From the NCBI RefSeq assembly GCF_025460765.1, contig NZ_JAMWEG010000003.1, positions 62,001 through 126,000 of the forward strand: 64,000 bases of DNA. The letters run 5' to 3'. A program made the translations under genes and the position numbers. Numbering within the stretch: the stretch's first letter is position 1; the number at the start of each line of letters is the position of its first letter. Origin of the DNA: Micromonospora sp. MA102 (GTDB taxonomy: Bacteria; Actinomycetota; Actinomycetes; Mycobacteriales; Micromonosporaceae). The notes beneath the pieces are model-generated. The model ran no database searches. It was not told the origin of the DNA and worked only from the letters and a program-made list of their open reading frames with translations. Positions 53,276 through 62,212 of the stretch are shown here, piece by piece.

Positions 53276-53851
53276 GTGGAGGAGAGCGTCGACCTGGCCC
53301 GCATCGAGAAGGCGGTCCGGGAGATCCTGATCGCGGTCGGTGAGGACCCGGACCGGGACGGCCTCCGGCAGACGCCGGCCCGGGTGGCCCGCGCGTACGC
53401 GGAGCTCTTCGCGGGCCTGCGGGTGGACCCGGCGCAGGTGCTCAGCACCACCTTCGAGGCCAACCACGAGGAGTTGGTGCTCGTCCGGGACATCGACGTG
53501 ATGAGCCTCTGCGAGCACCACCTGCTGCCGTTCCGGGGCAGCGCGCACATCGGCTACATCCCGGGGCCGGACGGCCGGATCACCGGCCTGTCCAAGCTGG
53601 CCCGGCTCGTCGAGGTGTTCGCCCGTCGCCCGCAGGTGCAGGAGCGGCTCACCTCACAGATCGCCGATCTGCTCATGAACAAGCTGGCACCGCGCGGCGT
53701 CGTGGTGGTGCTCGAGTGCGAGCACATGTGCATGGCGATGCGCGGCATCCAGAAATCCGGCGCCAAGACGATCACCTCGGCGGTCCGGGGCACCCTCCAG
53801 CACGACGCCAAGTCGCGCGCCGAGGCGATGGCCCTGATCATCCCGCGCTGA
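53276..53851 (+). CDS. folE: GTP cyclohydrolase I
   Basis: 191 residues from GTG 53276, the first standard start in frame. Opens the GTP ring to make dihydroneopterin triphosphate, the first step of folate synthesis. Zinc-site and active-site motifs: [35 protein letters not shown], and [12 protein letters not shown]. The frame is open and coding-like for a further 43 codons upstream to CTG 53147, which overlaps the ftsH stop as CTGA, so the true protein may be 234 residues. Follows ftsH as in M. tuberculosis. folP, folB and folK, which normally come next, are not in the window. Confidence 0.93.
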   Translation: MEESVDLARIEKAVREILIAVGEDPDRDGLRQTPARVARAYAELFAGLRVDPAQVLSTTFEANHEELVLVRDIDVMSLCEHHLLPFRGSAHIGYIPGPDGRITGLSKLARLVEVFARRPQVQERLTSQIADLLMNKLAPRGVVVVLECEHMCMAMRGIQKSGAKTITSAVRGTLQHDAKSRAEAMALIIPR

Positions 53852-53857
53852 CCGCAC

Positions 53858-53897
53858 CGCCACCGGGCCCTTCCCCCACGGGAGGGGCCCGGTGGCG
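53858..53897. terminator. Strong bidirectional hairpin after folE
   Basis: An 18-bp stem (one G-U pair) with a 4-base loop; outer arms CGCCACCGGGCCC (53858-53870) and GGGCCCGGTGGCG (53885-53897). It separates folE from the convergent gene at 53907-54608. Confidence 0.8.
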
Positions 53898-53906
53898 TGT
53901 CCGGAG

Positions 53907-54608
53907 TCAGCCGGCCAGCATGGCCAGCAGCAGGACAGCCGTGGTCAGCACCGCCGGGACCAGGCAGACCAGCGCGCCGAAGCGAGGCGTCCGATCCACC
54001 CGGTCGGCCGGGCGGGGCCGGAACAGCCGCCCCACGGCCAGCCAGCCCAGCATGAACGCGACCGCCGGCAGCGGCAGCCCCACCACCAGGGCGACCACCG
54101 TCACCGGGCCGGTGCCGGCGACGAGGAGCAGCGTGAGCTGGATGAGCGGCACCACCAGCGCCAGCGGCCCGTAGACCAGCAGGTTGCGCGGATACGCCGG
54201 CCAGCGGGCCAGCCGGGGCAGACCCCGCGCGGCGAGGCTGTCGTCCGCCGCGTCCGCCCAGCCCCGGGCGGTCCGCAGGGCCGCCAGCACAGCCGCGGGA
54301 CCGGCCGCCATCGACCGGGCCGCCTCCGACACCTCCGGGGGCGTCGGCACCAGCGAGATCGCCGGGACGCCCAGCTCCCGCAGCCGGGACTGCTGCGGGG
54401 CGAGCCGCTCCCGGACCGCGGTCAGCTCCTCCCGGGCGGCCGCCACGGACCGGGCCTGCTCGCCGGCCGCGGTCGCCGCGGCCCGGCGCACGCCGTCGAG
54501 CTGCCGGGCGGCCGCCACGTAGTCCGCCCAGGCCGCACCGGCCGGGTCCAGGTCGACCGTCGGGCCGCCGGACCGGGGCGCGGGCACCGCCGTGCCGGTC
54601 TCACTCAT
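53907..54608 (-). CDS. Membrane protein with N-terminal coiled coil, partner of the EccC-like protein
   Basis: 233 residues. Residues about 20-80 are an Ala/Glu/Arg-rich helix likely to form a coiled coil (ARQLDGVRRAAATAAGEQAR, SVAAAREELTAVRERL). After a linker come about four hydrophobic segments (LVYGPLALVVPLIQLTLLLV; VTVVALVVGLPLPAVAFMLG; FGALVCLVPAVLTTAVLLLA). No family recognised. ATG 54608 overlaps the stop of the EccC-like gene (ATGA), so the two are made together; EccC itself carries its helices on the same chain, so this may be a split membrane part. It is convergent with folE. Confidence 0.8.
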   Translation of the reverse strand: MSETGTAVPAPRSGGPTVDLDPAGAAWADYVAAARQLDGVRRAAATAAGEQARSVAAAREELTAVRERLAPQQSRLRELGVPAISLVPTPPEVSEAARSMAAGPAAVLAALRTARGWADAADDSLAARGLPRLARWPAYPRNLLVYGPLALVVPLIQLTLLLVAGTGPVTVVALVVGLPLPAVAFMLGWLAVGRLFRPRPADRVDRTPRFGALVCLVPAVLTTAVLLLAMLAG

Positions 54609-57118
54609 GGGGCGTCCTCCCCGAACGGGACCAGCACCGTGCCCTGCTCGCCCGGGCCGTCCCAGAGGACCGCCCGGCCCGGCCGGGGCCGCCAGAGCAC
54701 CGGCCGGTCGAAGAGCTGCTCCAGCCGGCCGCCCGGCACGTCGGTGACCACCACGGCGGTCAGCTTGTCCACCTCGCCCTCCGGGCCGAGCAGCCCGGCC
54801 AGCGGCGCCACCGTCCGCCACCAGCCGAGCAGGTGCCGGCCGGCCGGCGGCCCCTCCAGCAGCAGCGCGCGCAGCAGCTCGGGCGGCAGTTCGGTCGCGT
54901 CCGGCACGTCGAGCCCGAACACCACCAGGTAGCCGGGTTCGTCGGCGGCCATCGCCGCCCGCAGCCCGGTCACGTCCACCGTCTCCACCCGGTGCCGGCC
55001 GGCCAGCTCGGCGGCGAGGACGCCGGCCGGCTCGGCCGACCCGTTGGCCAGCGGCGCCAGCACGAACCGCGCCGCGCCGGGGTGGGCCGCCGCCGCGCTG
55101 CGCACCGCCGTGACCAGCAGCCGCTCGGCCTCCTCGTCCCGGCCCAGCACCGCGAGGTTCCGGCCGGCGGCCGGCCCGAGCGGCACGGCCACCGTGGAGC
55201 GCCGGACGTCCACCGCCCGGCCGAGCAGCGCGGCCGGGGCGTGCGCCCGGCCGGCCAGCGCGGCCCGGTGCCGGGGATCGTTGGCGAGCAGCGGGCGGGC
55301 GAACCCGGCGAAGACCACCGGCGGGGCGGCCCCCTCGGGCCGGGCCGACCAGAGCCGGTGCCGCAGGTCCGCGAGGACCGCCGGGTCCTCGTGCGGATCG
55401 GGGAACCGGATCATCCGCTCGTGACCCCGGGTCGCGCCCCGCGGGCCGCCCAGCCCGCCGGCCGTGTTCACCACGGCGGTGCCCACCGGCAGGCCGGCGG
55501 CCGAGTCGTTGGTCGGCTCCAGGACGGCCGACCCGCCCGGCAGCGCCACCCGGACCGGGAACTGGCCGAGCAGCGGGTCGCGCGGGCCGCCGATGCCGAG
55601 GTCGCCCTCGCCGGCCAGGACCAGGTGGATCCCGTACGACCGGGCGGCGCGGGCCAGCCCGTCGAGCCGGGCCAGCAGGTCGGCGGCGAGCCGGTCCCGC
55701 TCGCGCAGCAGCAGCGGGAAGTTGTCGATCACACAGACGATCCGGGGGAGGGACTGGTGCTGGCGCAGCTCGGCGTAGCGCTGCCCGCCGGCCCGCCGGG
55801 CCGCCTCCTCCCGGCGGTGCAGCTCGGCCTCCAGCTCGCCGAGCAGGTCCGCCACGTACTCGCGGTCGGCGGCCATCCCGGCGGCCCGGACCTGCGGCAC
55901 CCAGGACCGGTCCCGCTCGGTCTGGAGGAACTCCACGAAGGACTCGCCGTCGTCGAGGTCGGCCAGGTAGAGGACCAGCTCGTCCGGGCCGTAACGGGCC
56001 GCCAGGCCGAACAGCGCGTCGGTGAGGAACGCCGACCGCCCGGCCTGTGAGCGGCCACTGACCAGCCAGTGCGGGGTCAACTCGGTGAAGCCCAGGCTGA
56101 CCGGCCGGCCGGCGGCGTCACCGACCGTCGTGGTGAGCCCGTCGACCGAACCCTCCGCCCAGAGGTCGCCCTCGGGCAGCAGGTCGGTGAGGGCCAGGCG
56201 GGAGCCGTCCTCGATCTGCCGGGCCAGCCGCCGGCACACGCCGGTGACCAGCTCGGCGGGCGGATCCTCGTCGAGGAAGACCGGGCAGTTCAACCCACCC
56301 GGCGACTCCGCCCCCGGGCTGCTGAACCCGGCGGCGGGTGGGTCGCCGACCAGCGCGTACGCGGTGCGCACCGCGAGCGGAGTGGCCTGCGGCAGCGGCA
56401 CCCCGGCGGGCCAGCCGGCCACCACGAGGTGCAGCCCGGCCCGGGGACCCTGGGCGGCCAGCTCGGCGAGCCGGTCGAGATCGGACGGTGCGGCCCCGTC
56501 GGGCAGGGCGGCCACCATGAGCAGCAGGGTGCGGTCGTGCCCGCGCTGGCGGGCGGTGCCGGCGGCCACCCACTGCTCGGCCTCGGCCAGCACCGCCCGG
56601 AGCCCGGCCAGGTCGGTGGCGGGCGGCGGCAGCAGACCCGCGTCGGCGAGCGCCGCGTAACCGGCGAAGGTGTCGCCCGGGGCGCCGTCGACCGCGCGGG
56701 CCAGCAGGGCGCCGGCCGGACTGGCCGCGAACAGCCGCAGCAGCAGGGCCCGGAGCAGCCCGGCCACGCGGGGATCGCCGGCGTCGGCGTCGATGCCCAG
56801 GTGTCCACTGCCGAGCAGCGGCACCAGCGCGGGGAACCGGGCGTCGTCCAGCGGCGCCGCGGCGCCCACCCGGACGAGCGCGGGTGGACCGTCCCCGGGC
56901 GGGGCCGTCGGGGCCAGCGTCTCCAGCGGGTCGCCGGCCCAACCCGGCGCGGCGACCGCCGCCGCGGCGCGGAGCCGCTCGGCCAGCTCGTACTGCCGGT
57001 GGTGGTCGGCGGGGGCGGGCCGGATCTCGTCGAGGATCCCGGCCGCCGCGGTCGCGGTGGCCTCGGCCCTGCGGTGCAGCGCGGCGGCCCGGCCGGCGCG
57101 CGCCTTCGGACTCGCCAC
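54605..57118 (-). CDS. EccC/FtsK-like protein with degenerate ATPase sites
   Basis: 837 residues, no membrane helix. The middle resembles EccC domain 2: HWLVSGRSQAGRSAFL (about residue 350), where the P-loop lysine is arginine, LVLYLADLDDGESFVEFL, and a Walker B-like IVCVIDNFPLLL (about 460) with Asn in place of the catalytic Glu. A later region (GRNLAVLGRDEEAERLLV) has no P-loop at all. The N-terminal 300 residues are not recognised. Likely a non-hydrolysing scaffold or substrate receptor. GTG 57118 follows AGAGGTGG; longer frames to 57265 lack coding character. It is coupled to the membrane protein at 53907-54608. Confidence 0.82.
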   Translation of the reverse strand: MASPKARAGRAAALHRRAEATATAAAGILDEIRPAPADHHRQYELAERLRAAAAVAAPGWAGDPLETLAPTAPPGDGPPALVRVGAAAPLDDARFPALVPLLGSGHLGIDADAGDPRVAGLLRALLLRLFAASPAGALLARAVDGAPGDTFAGYAALADAGLLPPPATDLAGLRAVLAEAEQWVAAGTARQRGHDRTLLLMVAALPDGAAPSDLDRLAELAAQGPRAGLHLVVAGWPAGVPLPQATPLAVRTAYALVGDPPAAGFSSPGAESPGGLNCPVFLDEDPPAELVTGVCRRLARQIEDGSRLALTDLLPEGDLWAEGSVDGLTTTVGDAAGRPVSLGFTELTPHWLVSGRSQAGRSAFLTDALFGLAARYGPDELVLYLADLDDGESFVEFLQTERDRSWVPQVRAAGMAADREYVADLLGELEAELHRREEAARRAGGQRYAELRQHQSLPRIVCVIDNFPLLLRERDRLAADLLARLDGLARAARSYGIHLVLAGEGDLGIGGPRDPLLGQFPVRVALPGGSAVLEPTNDSAAGLPVGTAVVNTAGGLGGPRGATRGHERMIRFPDPHEDPAVLADLRHRLWSARPEGAAPPVVFAGFARPLLANDPRHRAALAGRAHAPAALLGRAVDVRRSTVAVPLGPAAGRNLAVLGRDEEAERLLVTAVRSAAAAHPGAARFVLAPLANGSAEPAGVLAAELAGRHRVETVDVTGLRAAMAADEPGYLVVFGLDVPDATELPPELLRALLLEGPPAGRHLLGWWRTVAPLAGLLGPEGEVDKLTAVVVTDVPGGRLEQLFDRPVLWRPRPGRAVLWDGPGEQGTVLVPFGEDAP

Positions 57119-57354
57119 CCGTCCACCTCTCTTCCCGAGGCCGACATCTCCTCCCCGGTGGTGACGGTATCCCAGCCGGCGGCCGTCCTCCGGGATGTCG
57201 GTCGGCGCGGTGCCCGGCTCCGCGGTGAGCAGCCTCACCCGCCAGCGATCCGCCACGGCCTTCATCCGGACGGAGCGGCGCCGGGCGGGGCGGAGGCCGA
57301 ACCATGCCGCAGATCCGCCAGTTCTGAGGCATTGGGTACGCGGCGCGCAGCCGA

Positions 57355-57360
57355 TAGCCT
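57355..57360 (+). promoter_or_regulatory. -10 box before the 57367 gene
   Basis: TAGCCT, 6 nt before GTG 57367. Confidence 0.45.
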
Positions 57361-57366
57361 CAGGAG

Positions 57367-57936
57367 GTGGAATCAGTGCAGCCCCCCGCCGGTTCCCAGG
57401 TCTCCCGCGTACCGGCGCAGCGGACCCCGCCGGAGCAGTCGGCGCCGCTCGCGCCCGCTCCGGCGCCGGTACCGCCCAGGCGGCGGCTGCGGACCGTGCT
57501 CACCGTGGTCGCCGGGGTGCTGGCACTGGTCTGCGCGGGCGGCGGCATCGTCGGGTTCGTGCTGTACGACCGCGCCACCGCGCCCGACCGTAGCGCCCCG
57601 GACGTGGTGGTGGCCAACTACATCCAAGCCTTCTTGATCGATCGTGACGACACGAAGGCGCAGGAGTATGCCTGTAAATCCGGTGCGGATCTGGACGCAG
57701 TCCGGGCACTTCGGGCTGAGCTAGAGCAACGTGAGGCCAACTTCGATGTTGTCATCAAACTGAGTTGGGGCCCGCTCACCCGCGCAAAGGAAGGGGACGG
57801 CGAGTCGGTGACGACGACGCTCGCGATCTCAAGCTCGTCGGACGGGCAGCCGCGGAGCAGCCGCCGGGAGGTCTGGCGGTTCCATGTCGTGAATAGCGAC
57901 GGCTGGCGAGTCTGTGGGGGCAGCAAGATCGGTTGA
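57367..57936 (+). CDS. Single-pass membrane protein with small extracytoplasmic domain, mosaic composition
   Basis: 189 residues from GTG 57367 (leaderless, TAGCCT 6 nt upstream); GTG 57376 with AGGAGG is an alternative. A Pro/Ala-rich cytoplasmic region, RRR, one membrane helix (about 42-65) and an outer domain with two cysteines (EYACKSG, WRVCGGS) that looks NTF2-like. Same plan as the protein at 4643-5224. From about base 57600 to the end the codons use many A/T third positions, unlike the first half and the neighbours, so the outer domain may have been acquired separately. It is encoded opposite to the flanking operons. Confidence 0.75.
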   Translation: MESVQPPAGSQVSRVPAQRTPPEQSAPLAPAPAPVPPRRRLRTVLTVVAGVLALVCAGGGIVGFVLYDRATAPDRSAPDVVVANYIQAFLIDRDDTKAQEYACKSGADLDAVRALRAELEQREANFDVVIKLSWGPLTRAKEGDGESVTTTLAISSSSDGQPRSSRREVWRFHVVNSDGWRVCGGSKIG

Positions 57937-57943
57937 GCGACAG

Positions 57944-58534
57944 TCACTCAAGCCAGAGCAGGTGCACCGGGACCTCCAAGGTGGTGGGCGCCTGGCCGCG
58001 CCAGGCCCACCGGTACCACTCCAGTTCCGGGGCCACCCGGACGCAGATGTCCCCGTCCGCGCCGGAGTAGGTCTCGGTGACCGCGCGCAGGTCGCGCTGC
58101 TCGGTCGACCCGGCCACGTGCACCACGCGCCGACCCGTGACCGCGTCCGCCTCGAACACCGGAGTCGGCGGGCGCCGGGTGGGCACGTCGAGCGAGACCA
58201 GCCGGATGCCCGACTCGGCCGGCGGTCGCCGCTCGCCGACGGTCTCCACCCAGACCCGCTCCACCGGGACCAGCGGGGCGAAGACCTCCACCTGCTCGGA
58301 CTCGGCGCGGTACCACTCGTGCTCGGGGATGACCGGCACGTAGGTCCGGCTGCCCTGCACGACCCGCTCGTCGGCGCGCAGGTCACCGCGCCAACCGAGG
58401 CCGGGCAGGCCGACCAGCACGCGGCGGCCGCGCAACTCGATCCGGCCGGTGGCCGGGACGACCTCGACCGGGCGGGGCGGCTGCGGGGCCCAGTCGGGCC
58501 GGTCCGCGAAAGGGTCGGGCAGCGGGTTGCTCAT
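57944..58534 (-). CDS. Hypothetical protein at the end of the T4SS-like operon
   Basis: 196 residues, soluble, no signal peptide, beta-rich by eye. It has repeated W-Y motifs (IPEHEWYRAE, APELEWYRWAWRG) and ends PVHLLWLE. Not recognised. Start ATG 58534 lies 13 bp after the stop of the M23/transglycosylase gene, so it is in the same operon and is the last gene of it. A role in the secretion-like apparatus is implied only by context. Confidence 0.7.
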   Translation of the reverse strand: MSNPLPDPFADRPDWAPQPPRPVEVVPATGRIELRGRRVLVGLPGLGWRGDLRADERVVQGSRTYVPVIPEHEWYRAESEQVEVFAPLVPVERVWVETVGERRPPAESGIRLVSLDVPTRRPPTPVFEADAVTGRRVVHVAGSTEQRDLRAVTETYSGADGDICVRVAPELEWYRWAWRGQAPTTLEVPVHLLWLE

Positions 58535-58547
58535 GTGCCGGTGCGCC

Positions 58548-59723
58548 TCACGAGGTCCCGTCCACCGGGGCGCCACGCTCGCGCATGAACGGCACCGGAT
58601 TGATCGCCCCCCGGCTGGAGCGGTCGCTGTCCACATGCACCTCGAAGTGCAGGTGGGGGCCGGAGGAGTTGCCGCTGGTGCCGGAGAGCCCGATCACCTC
58701 CCCCGCCTCCACGAACTGGCCCGGGACCACCCGGGGGCGCTCGATCATGTGGCAGTAGCGGGTGACGTACCCACCGGCGTGCAGGATGTCCACGAACCAG
58801 CCGCAGCCGCCCTTGCCCGGCCAACCGTCGCGGTCGCAGTCGCGCTTCCCGGAGTGGTCGGGGTCGCAGCGGGCCACCAGCACCCGCCCCGTGGAGGCGG
58901 CATGGATTTCGGTGCGCTTGTCGGCGGCGAGATCGACGCCGTTGTGGCTGGGCCGCTGGGTGGTGCGGAAGCCGGAGACCACCCCGCCGGGCAGCGGCGC
59001 GGTCCAGCCCGAGGCGGCGATCCGTGCGCCGGCGGCGGCGTCGCAGACCGCCTTGCCGGCGATCTCGACGGTCCGGGCGGCCCCGCCGGCGAGCGCGTCC
59101 ACGATCCGGCCCGCCAGGTCCTCGTGCTTGGCGTAGGCGTCCGGGAAGGCGCTGACCTGCACCCGCTGCGCCACCACGGTCAGCGGCCGGTCCTGCCAGT
59201 TCCGCACCCTGACCATCTTCTCGTAGAACTTCCGCGCCGTGTACGAGGGCGTCATCCGCTGTTCGACGCTGCCCCAGCCGGGCCGCTGCTGGAACAGGCC
59301 CAGTGAGTCGTGGTCGGCGCCGACGCCCTCGTGCGGCAGGGCCAGCGACGCCGGCACGGTGCTGTTGGCGAGGTTGCGCAGCGCGGATTCCTGCATCGCG
59401 GTGGCCAGCGCGATCACCCAGCCGCGGGCGGGCACCTTCATGTCCTGGCCGACCTTGATGATGACGGCGGCGTTGCGGAGCTGGGCGTCGCCGTACTCGG
59501 TGAAGCGCGGCATGTCCCCGGTGAGGTTGACCTGATAGGCCGGGTCGCAGTTCAGGCCGGCGAGCACCCCGTCCTTCTGGTCGCCGCCTAGTTCGGTGAG
59601 GAGGAACGCGCCCGCGCCGCCGACGCAGCAGAGCAGGGTGAGCACCGTGGTGACCGCGGTGAGCAGCACGCCGACCCGCAGCTTGCGGCGGACCGGCGCG
59701 GTGACGCCCGGCGTGGCGTTCAC
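58548..59723 (-). CDS. Membrane-anchored cell-wall hydrolase: lytic-transglycosylase-like plus M23 peptidase
   Basis: 391 residues. One helix (about 17-45) anchors it. Then a lysozyme/transglycosylase-like part with ALATAMQESALRNL (candidate catalytic Glu) and DSLGLFQQRPGWGS. The C-terminal M23 domain has HNGVDLAADKRTEIHAAS and SGPHLHFEVHV, giving the H-x(n)-D and HxH zinc ligands. Together these would open peptidoglycan on both glycan and peptide sides, as VirB1/TcpG-type proteins do for secretion or conjugation machines. GTG 59723 overlaps the stop of the upstream gene (GTGA). Confidence 0.9.
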   Translation of the reverse strand: MNATPGVTAPVRRKLRVGVLLTAVTTVLTLLCCVGGAGAFLLTELGGDQKDGVLAGLNCDPAYQVNLTGDMPRFTEYGDAQLRNAAVIIKVGQDMKVPARGWVIALATAMQESALRNLANSTVPASLALPHEGVGADHDSLGLFQQRPGWGSVEQRMTPSYTARKFYEKMVRVRNWQDRPLTVVAQRVQVSAFPDAYAKHEDLAGRIVDALAGGAARTVEIAGKAVCDAAAGARIAASGWTAPLPGGVVSGFRTTQRPSHNGVDLAADKRTEIHAASTGRVLVARCDPDHSGKRDCDRDGWPGKGGCGWFVDILHAGGYVTRYCHMIERPRVVPGQFVEAGEVIGLSGTSGNSSGPHLHFEVHVDSDRSSRGAINPVPFMRERGAPVDGTS

Positions 59724-60280
59724 TGCCGCTCCCAGTCGACCGCGTCCACGAGCCACCGGCCGTCGGTGGCCACCAGTTCGAGCCGGAGCCGGCCGTCGTC
59801 GAGGGGGACCAGCGCCTCCACGAAGGACTCCGTCCGAGGCCGGAGGGTGACCGCGCCGGCCACCCGGCTGGCGGGCACGCTCTCCGGGTCGGCGCCGGTC
59901 ATCTTGTCGAGGAGGGCGGGCGTGGAGAGCGGTCGCAGGCGCGACTGCCACGTCTCGCCGCTGCTGCCCGGACCGGTCAGCCACGCGGTGGTGAACCGGC
60001 TCGCGGTCTGCTCCGGGGTGGCCTCGCCCGGTCGGGTCTTCGGCGAGACCGCCGCGGGCGGGCTCGACAGGACCCCGTCGTCACCGGCATGCGGGTCCAC
60101 CGTGCTGATCGGCTGGCTCGGGCGGGTGCTCAGACCGAGGGTCGGGTCGACCGGGCCGGAGACCAGCCGGGCCGCGCCGATCACGCCGAAGACCAGGACG
60201 GCGATCACCAGCGCGACACCGAGCCGGGAGCGCAGGACCCGGGTGACGAGGAATTCCAGTGCCCGTCGCACCGGTCTCAC
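59720..60280 (-). CDS. TcpC/VirB8-like single-pass membrane protein
   Basis: 186 residues: a short basic start (RPVRRALEFLVTRVLRSRLG), one membrane helix (about 20-40), a Ser/Pro/Thr linker and an outer domain of about 100 residues (ASRFTTAWLTGP, FVEALVPLDDGRLRLELVATDGRWLVDAVDWE) that looks like an NTF2-like fold. Size, topology and position between the VirB6-like and VirB1-like genes suggest the TcpC/VirB8 role of linking the inner and outer parts of a type IV system. The sequence match itself is weak. Start and stop overlap both neighbours by 4 bp (GTGA). Confidence 0.72.
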   Translation of the reverse strand: MRPVRRALEFLVTRVLRSRLGVALVIAVLVFGVIGAARLVSGPVDPTLGLSTRPSQPISTVDPHAGDDGVLSSPPAAVSPKTRPGEATPEQTASRFTTAWLTGPGSSGETWQSRLRPLSTPALLDKMTGADPESVPASRVAGAVTLRPRTESFVEALVPLDDGRLRLELVATDGRWLVDAVDWERQ

Positions 60281-62211
60281 CGTGCCTCGGAGCGGATCCG
60301 CGGTGCCGGCTTCGGCGCCGGGGCGCGCTCGGCCGAGTCCGGCCGGTAGACGGCGAAGGAGGGCGCCTCCTCGGGCACGTCCGGCCCGGTCCAGCCCGCC
60401 GACCCGCGGCGCTGCCGGGGCGCGGCCGTGCGGCCCGAGCCGCGCTCGGCCGGCGGGGCGTCCTCGGGCCCGTCCCGTCCGTCGGGCCGTTCCCGTTCGA
60501 CCACCCGGACGGTGTGCGCCGGGTCCTCGTGCCGGGCCTCCGGCCGCAGGCTGCGCTGTTCGGCGGTCACGGCGCGCCGCCGGCCCATCGCCGGCTCGGC
60601 GGTGCCACCGGGCTCGGCCACGTCCAGGCGGGCCGCGATGCGCATGTCCCGGAAGAACCGCCGGTGCCAGGACCCGGCCGAGCTGACCGCCTCGCTGCTG
60701 TCCTTGCCGCCGAGCTGCGTGATCCGCCGGTACGGGCGGAGCAGCAGCCAGCCCACCACGCCGCAGAGCCAGACCAGGACCACCTGGAGCCAGCCGGGCA
60801 GGGTGGGCGTGTTCATGATCAGATCGACGGCGAACAGGTAGATGGCCGCGCCGGTGCCGAAGATGGCGATGTTGAACACCGCGGCGACCACGGCATTGGC
60901 CAGGCGCCGGAGGCCGGCGCTCGCGGGGCGCATGAGCCCGACCGTGCCCAGGATCGGCGCGGCGATCACCGCCCACCGGAAGATCAGGAAGCCGAGCAGC
61001 ACCAGCACCGAGGCGGTCAGGTCGAACATCGCGAAGAGCAGCGAGGCCAGCACCGCGATGAACCCGGCCCCGATCCGGTCCATGTCCCGGACGCCCTGGA
61101 GGTACTCGTACGCCTCCGGATCTTCCGACTTGATCTGCTCGGCCACCCGGGCCCACTGCTGCTGCTTGGCCTTGATGACCACATCACGGGTTGCGGGGTT
61201 CGCGCGGATCGACTCGGCTTCATCCCAGGTCAGCGACTTGGCGTCATAGAGCGCCGGGCCGTACTTCTTGGCGGTCTCGCTGTCGGCGGAGCCGAGCACT
61301 CCGCGCAACCAGTTGCGGTAGAGCATCGTCTCAGTCGCCGTGTCGCTGGCCCGCACGGCCGGCGGTCGGTGGTCCTTGCACGCCGCGGGGTTCGGATCAT
61401 CGCACTGGCCCGGTGGCGTGTCCCGGGAAGCCGGGCCGACGGCGTCGTGCACCACGCCGAGGGTGGTGATCAGGGTGCTGTCGGCGATGTTCGCCGACTT
61501 GACCGGCCAGGCGGCCAGGGCGGTCACCGCCACCATCACCAGGATCGCCCAGCCGGCCGTGGTCATGGCGTTGCTCATGTCCGACTGGCGCGAGCGCCAC
61601 AGCAGGTAGAGGCCGACCACACAGATGGTGATGATGCCGAAGACGCTGAACACCTTCTGGTAGACGGCCTTGGTGGCCTGCTCCACCAGCGGGTCGGCCC
61701 AGCGCCACATCGTCCGCGGGTCCCAGGCACGTTCGCGAAGCGCGTTGGACGCCCCGATGATCGCGTTGGCGAACATGAACTCGCCGTTCGCGACCATGGT
61801 GGTGAAGCGGTAGTCCGGATGCAGCACCGAGGAGGCGCAGCCGCCGTCGACGTCGTACGTCGTGTAGCTGTATCCGGCGTACCCGTAGTCGCTGTAGAGG
61901 CCCTTGGGGCCGGGCTGCTTGGCGGAGTCGGGACGGGAGGCGAACCAGCCGGCCAGACCGGAGTCCGGCGCCCCGGGCACCGGTGCGTTGCGGCACTCGA
62001 CCTGGTCCTCGCTGACCGCCTTGAGCTTGGCGACGCAGGCGCGGAAGTCGGCCTGCCACTGCTTGGTGCTGCACAGCTCGGCCCGGGCCTGGGCGGTCGG
62101 CGCGGCGGCGTACGCGGGTGTCGCCCCGACCAGCGGCCAGGAGATGGTGGCCCCGGCCAACAGGCCGAGTGCGAGGAGGAGCGCCGCGATCCGTGCCCGG
62201 GCCCTCGCCAT
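60277..62211 (-). CDS. VirB6/TrbL-like polytopic membrane protein
   Basis: 644 residues. A signal peptide (IAALLLALGLLAGATISWPL) precedes an outer domain with about six cysteines (ELCSTKQW, FRACVAK, VECRNAP, GGCASS). About six membrane helices follow in two groups (VFGIITICVVGLYLLW; WAILVMVAVTALAAW; then four between about residues 400 and 510). The tail of about 120 residues is cytoplasmic, Arg/Pro/Glu-rich and probably disordered. This is the layout of VirB6/TrbL-type channel proteins in Gram-positive type IV systems. ATG 62211 starts 1 bp after the VirB4-like stop. Confidence 0.8.
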   Translation of the reverse strand: MARARARIAALLLALGLLAGATISWPLVGATPAYAAAPTAQARAELCSTKQWQADFRACVAKLKAVSEDQVECRNAPVPGAPDSGLAGWFASRPDSAKQPGPKGLYSDYGYAGYSYTTYDVDGGCASSVLHPDYRFTTMVANGEFMFANAIIGASNALRERAWDPRTMWRWADPLVEQATKAVYQKVFSVFGIITICVVGLYLLWRSRQSDMSNAMTTAGWAILVMVAVTALAAWPVKSANIADSTLITTLGVVHDAVGPASRDTPPGQCDDPNPAACKDHRPPAVRASDTATETMLYRNWLRGVLGSADSETAKKYGPALYDAKSLTWDEAESIRANPATRDVVIKAKQQQWARVAEQIKSEDPEAYEYLQGVRDMDRIGAGFIAVLASLLFAMFDLTASVLVLLGFLIFRWAVIAAPILGTVGLMRPASAGLRRLANAVVAAVFNIAIFGTGAAIYLFAVDLIMNTPTLPGWLQVVLVWLCGVVGWLLLRPYRRITQLGGKDSSEAVSSAGSWHRRFFRDMRIAARLDVAEPGGTAEPAMGRRRAVTAEQRSLRPEARHEDPAHTVRVVERERPDGRDGPEDAPPAERGSGRTAAPRQRRGSAGWTGPDVPEEAPSFAVYRPDSAERAPAPKPAPRIRSEAR

Positions 62212-62212
62212 G

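Noticed and set aside
56290..57147. ATG 57147 with GGAGGAG as start of the EccC-like gene
   Set aside because: It is 29 nt upstream in another frame and reads a Pro/Arg-rich shadow; the FtsK-like frame begins at GTG 57118.
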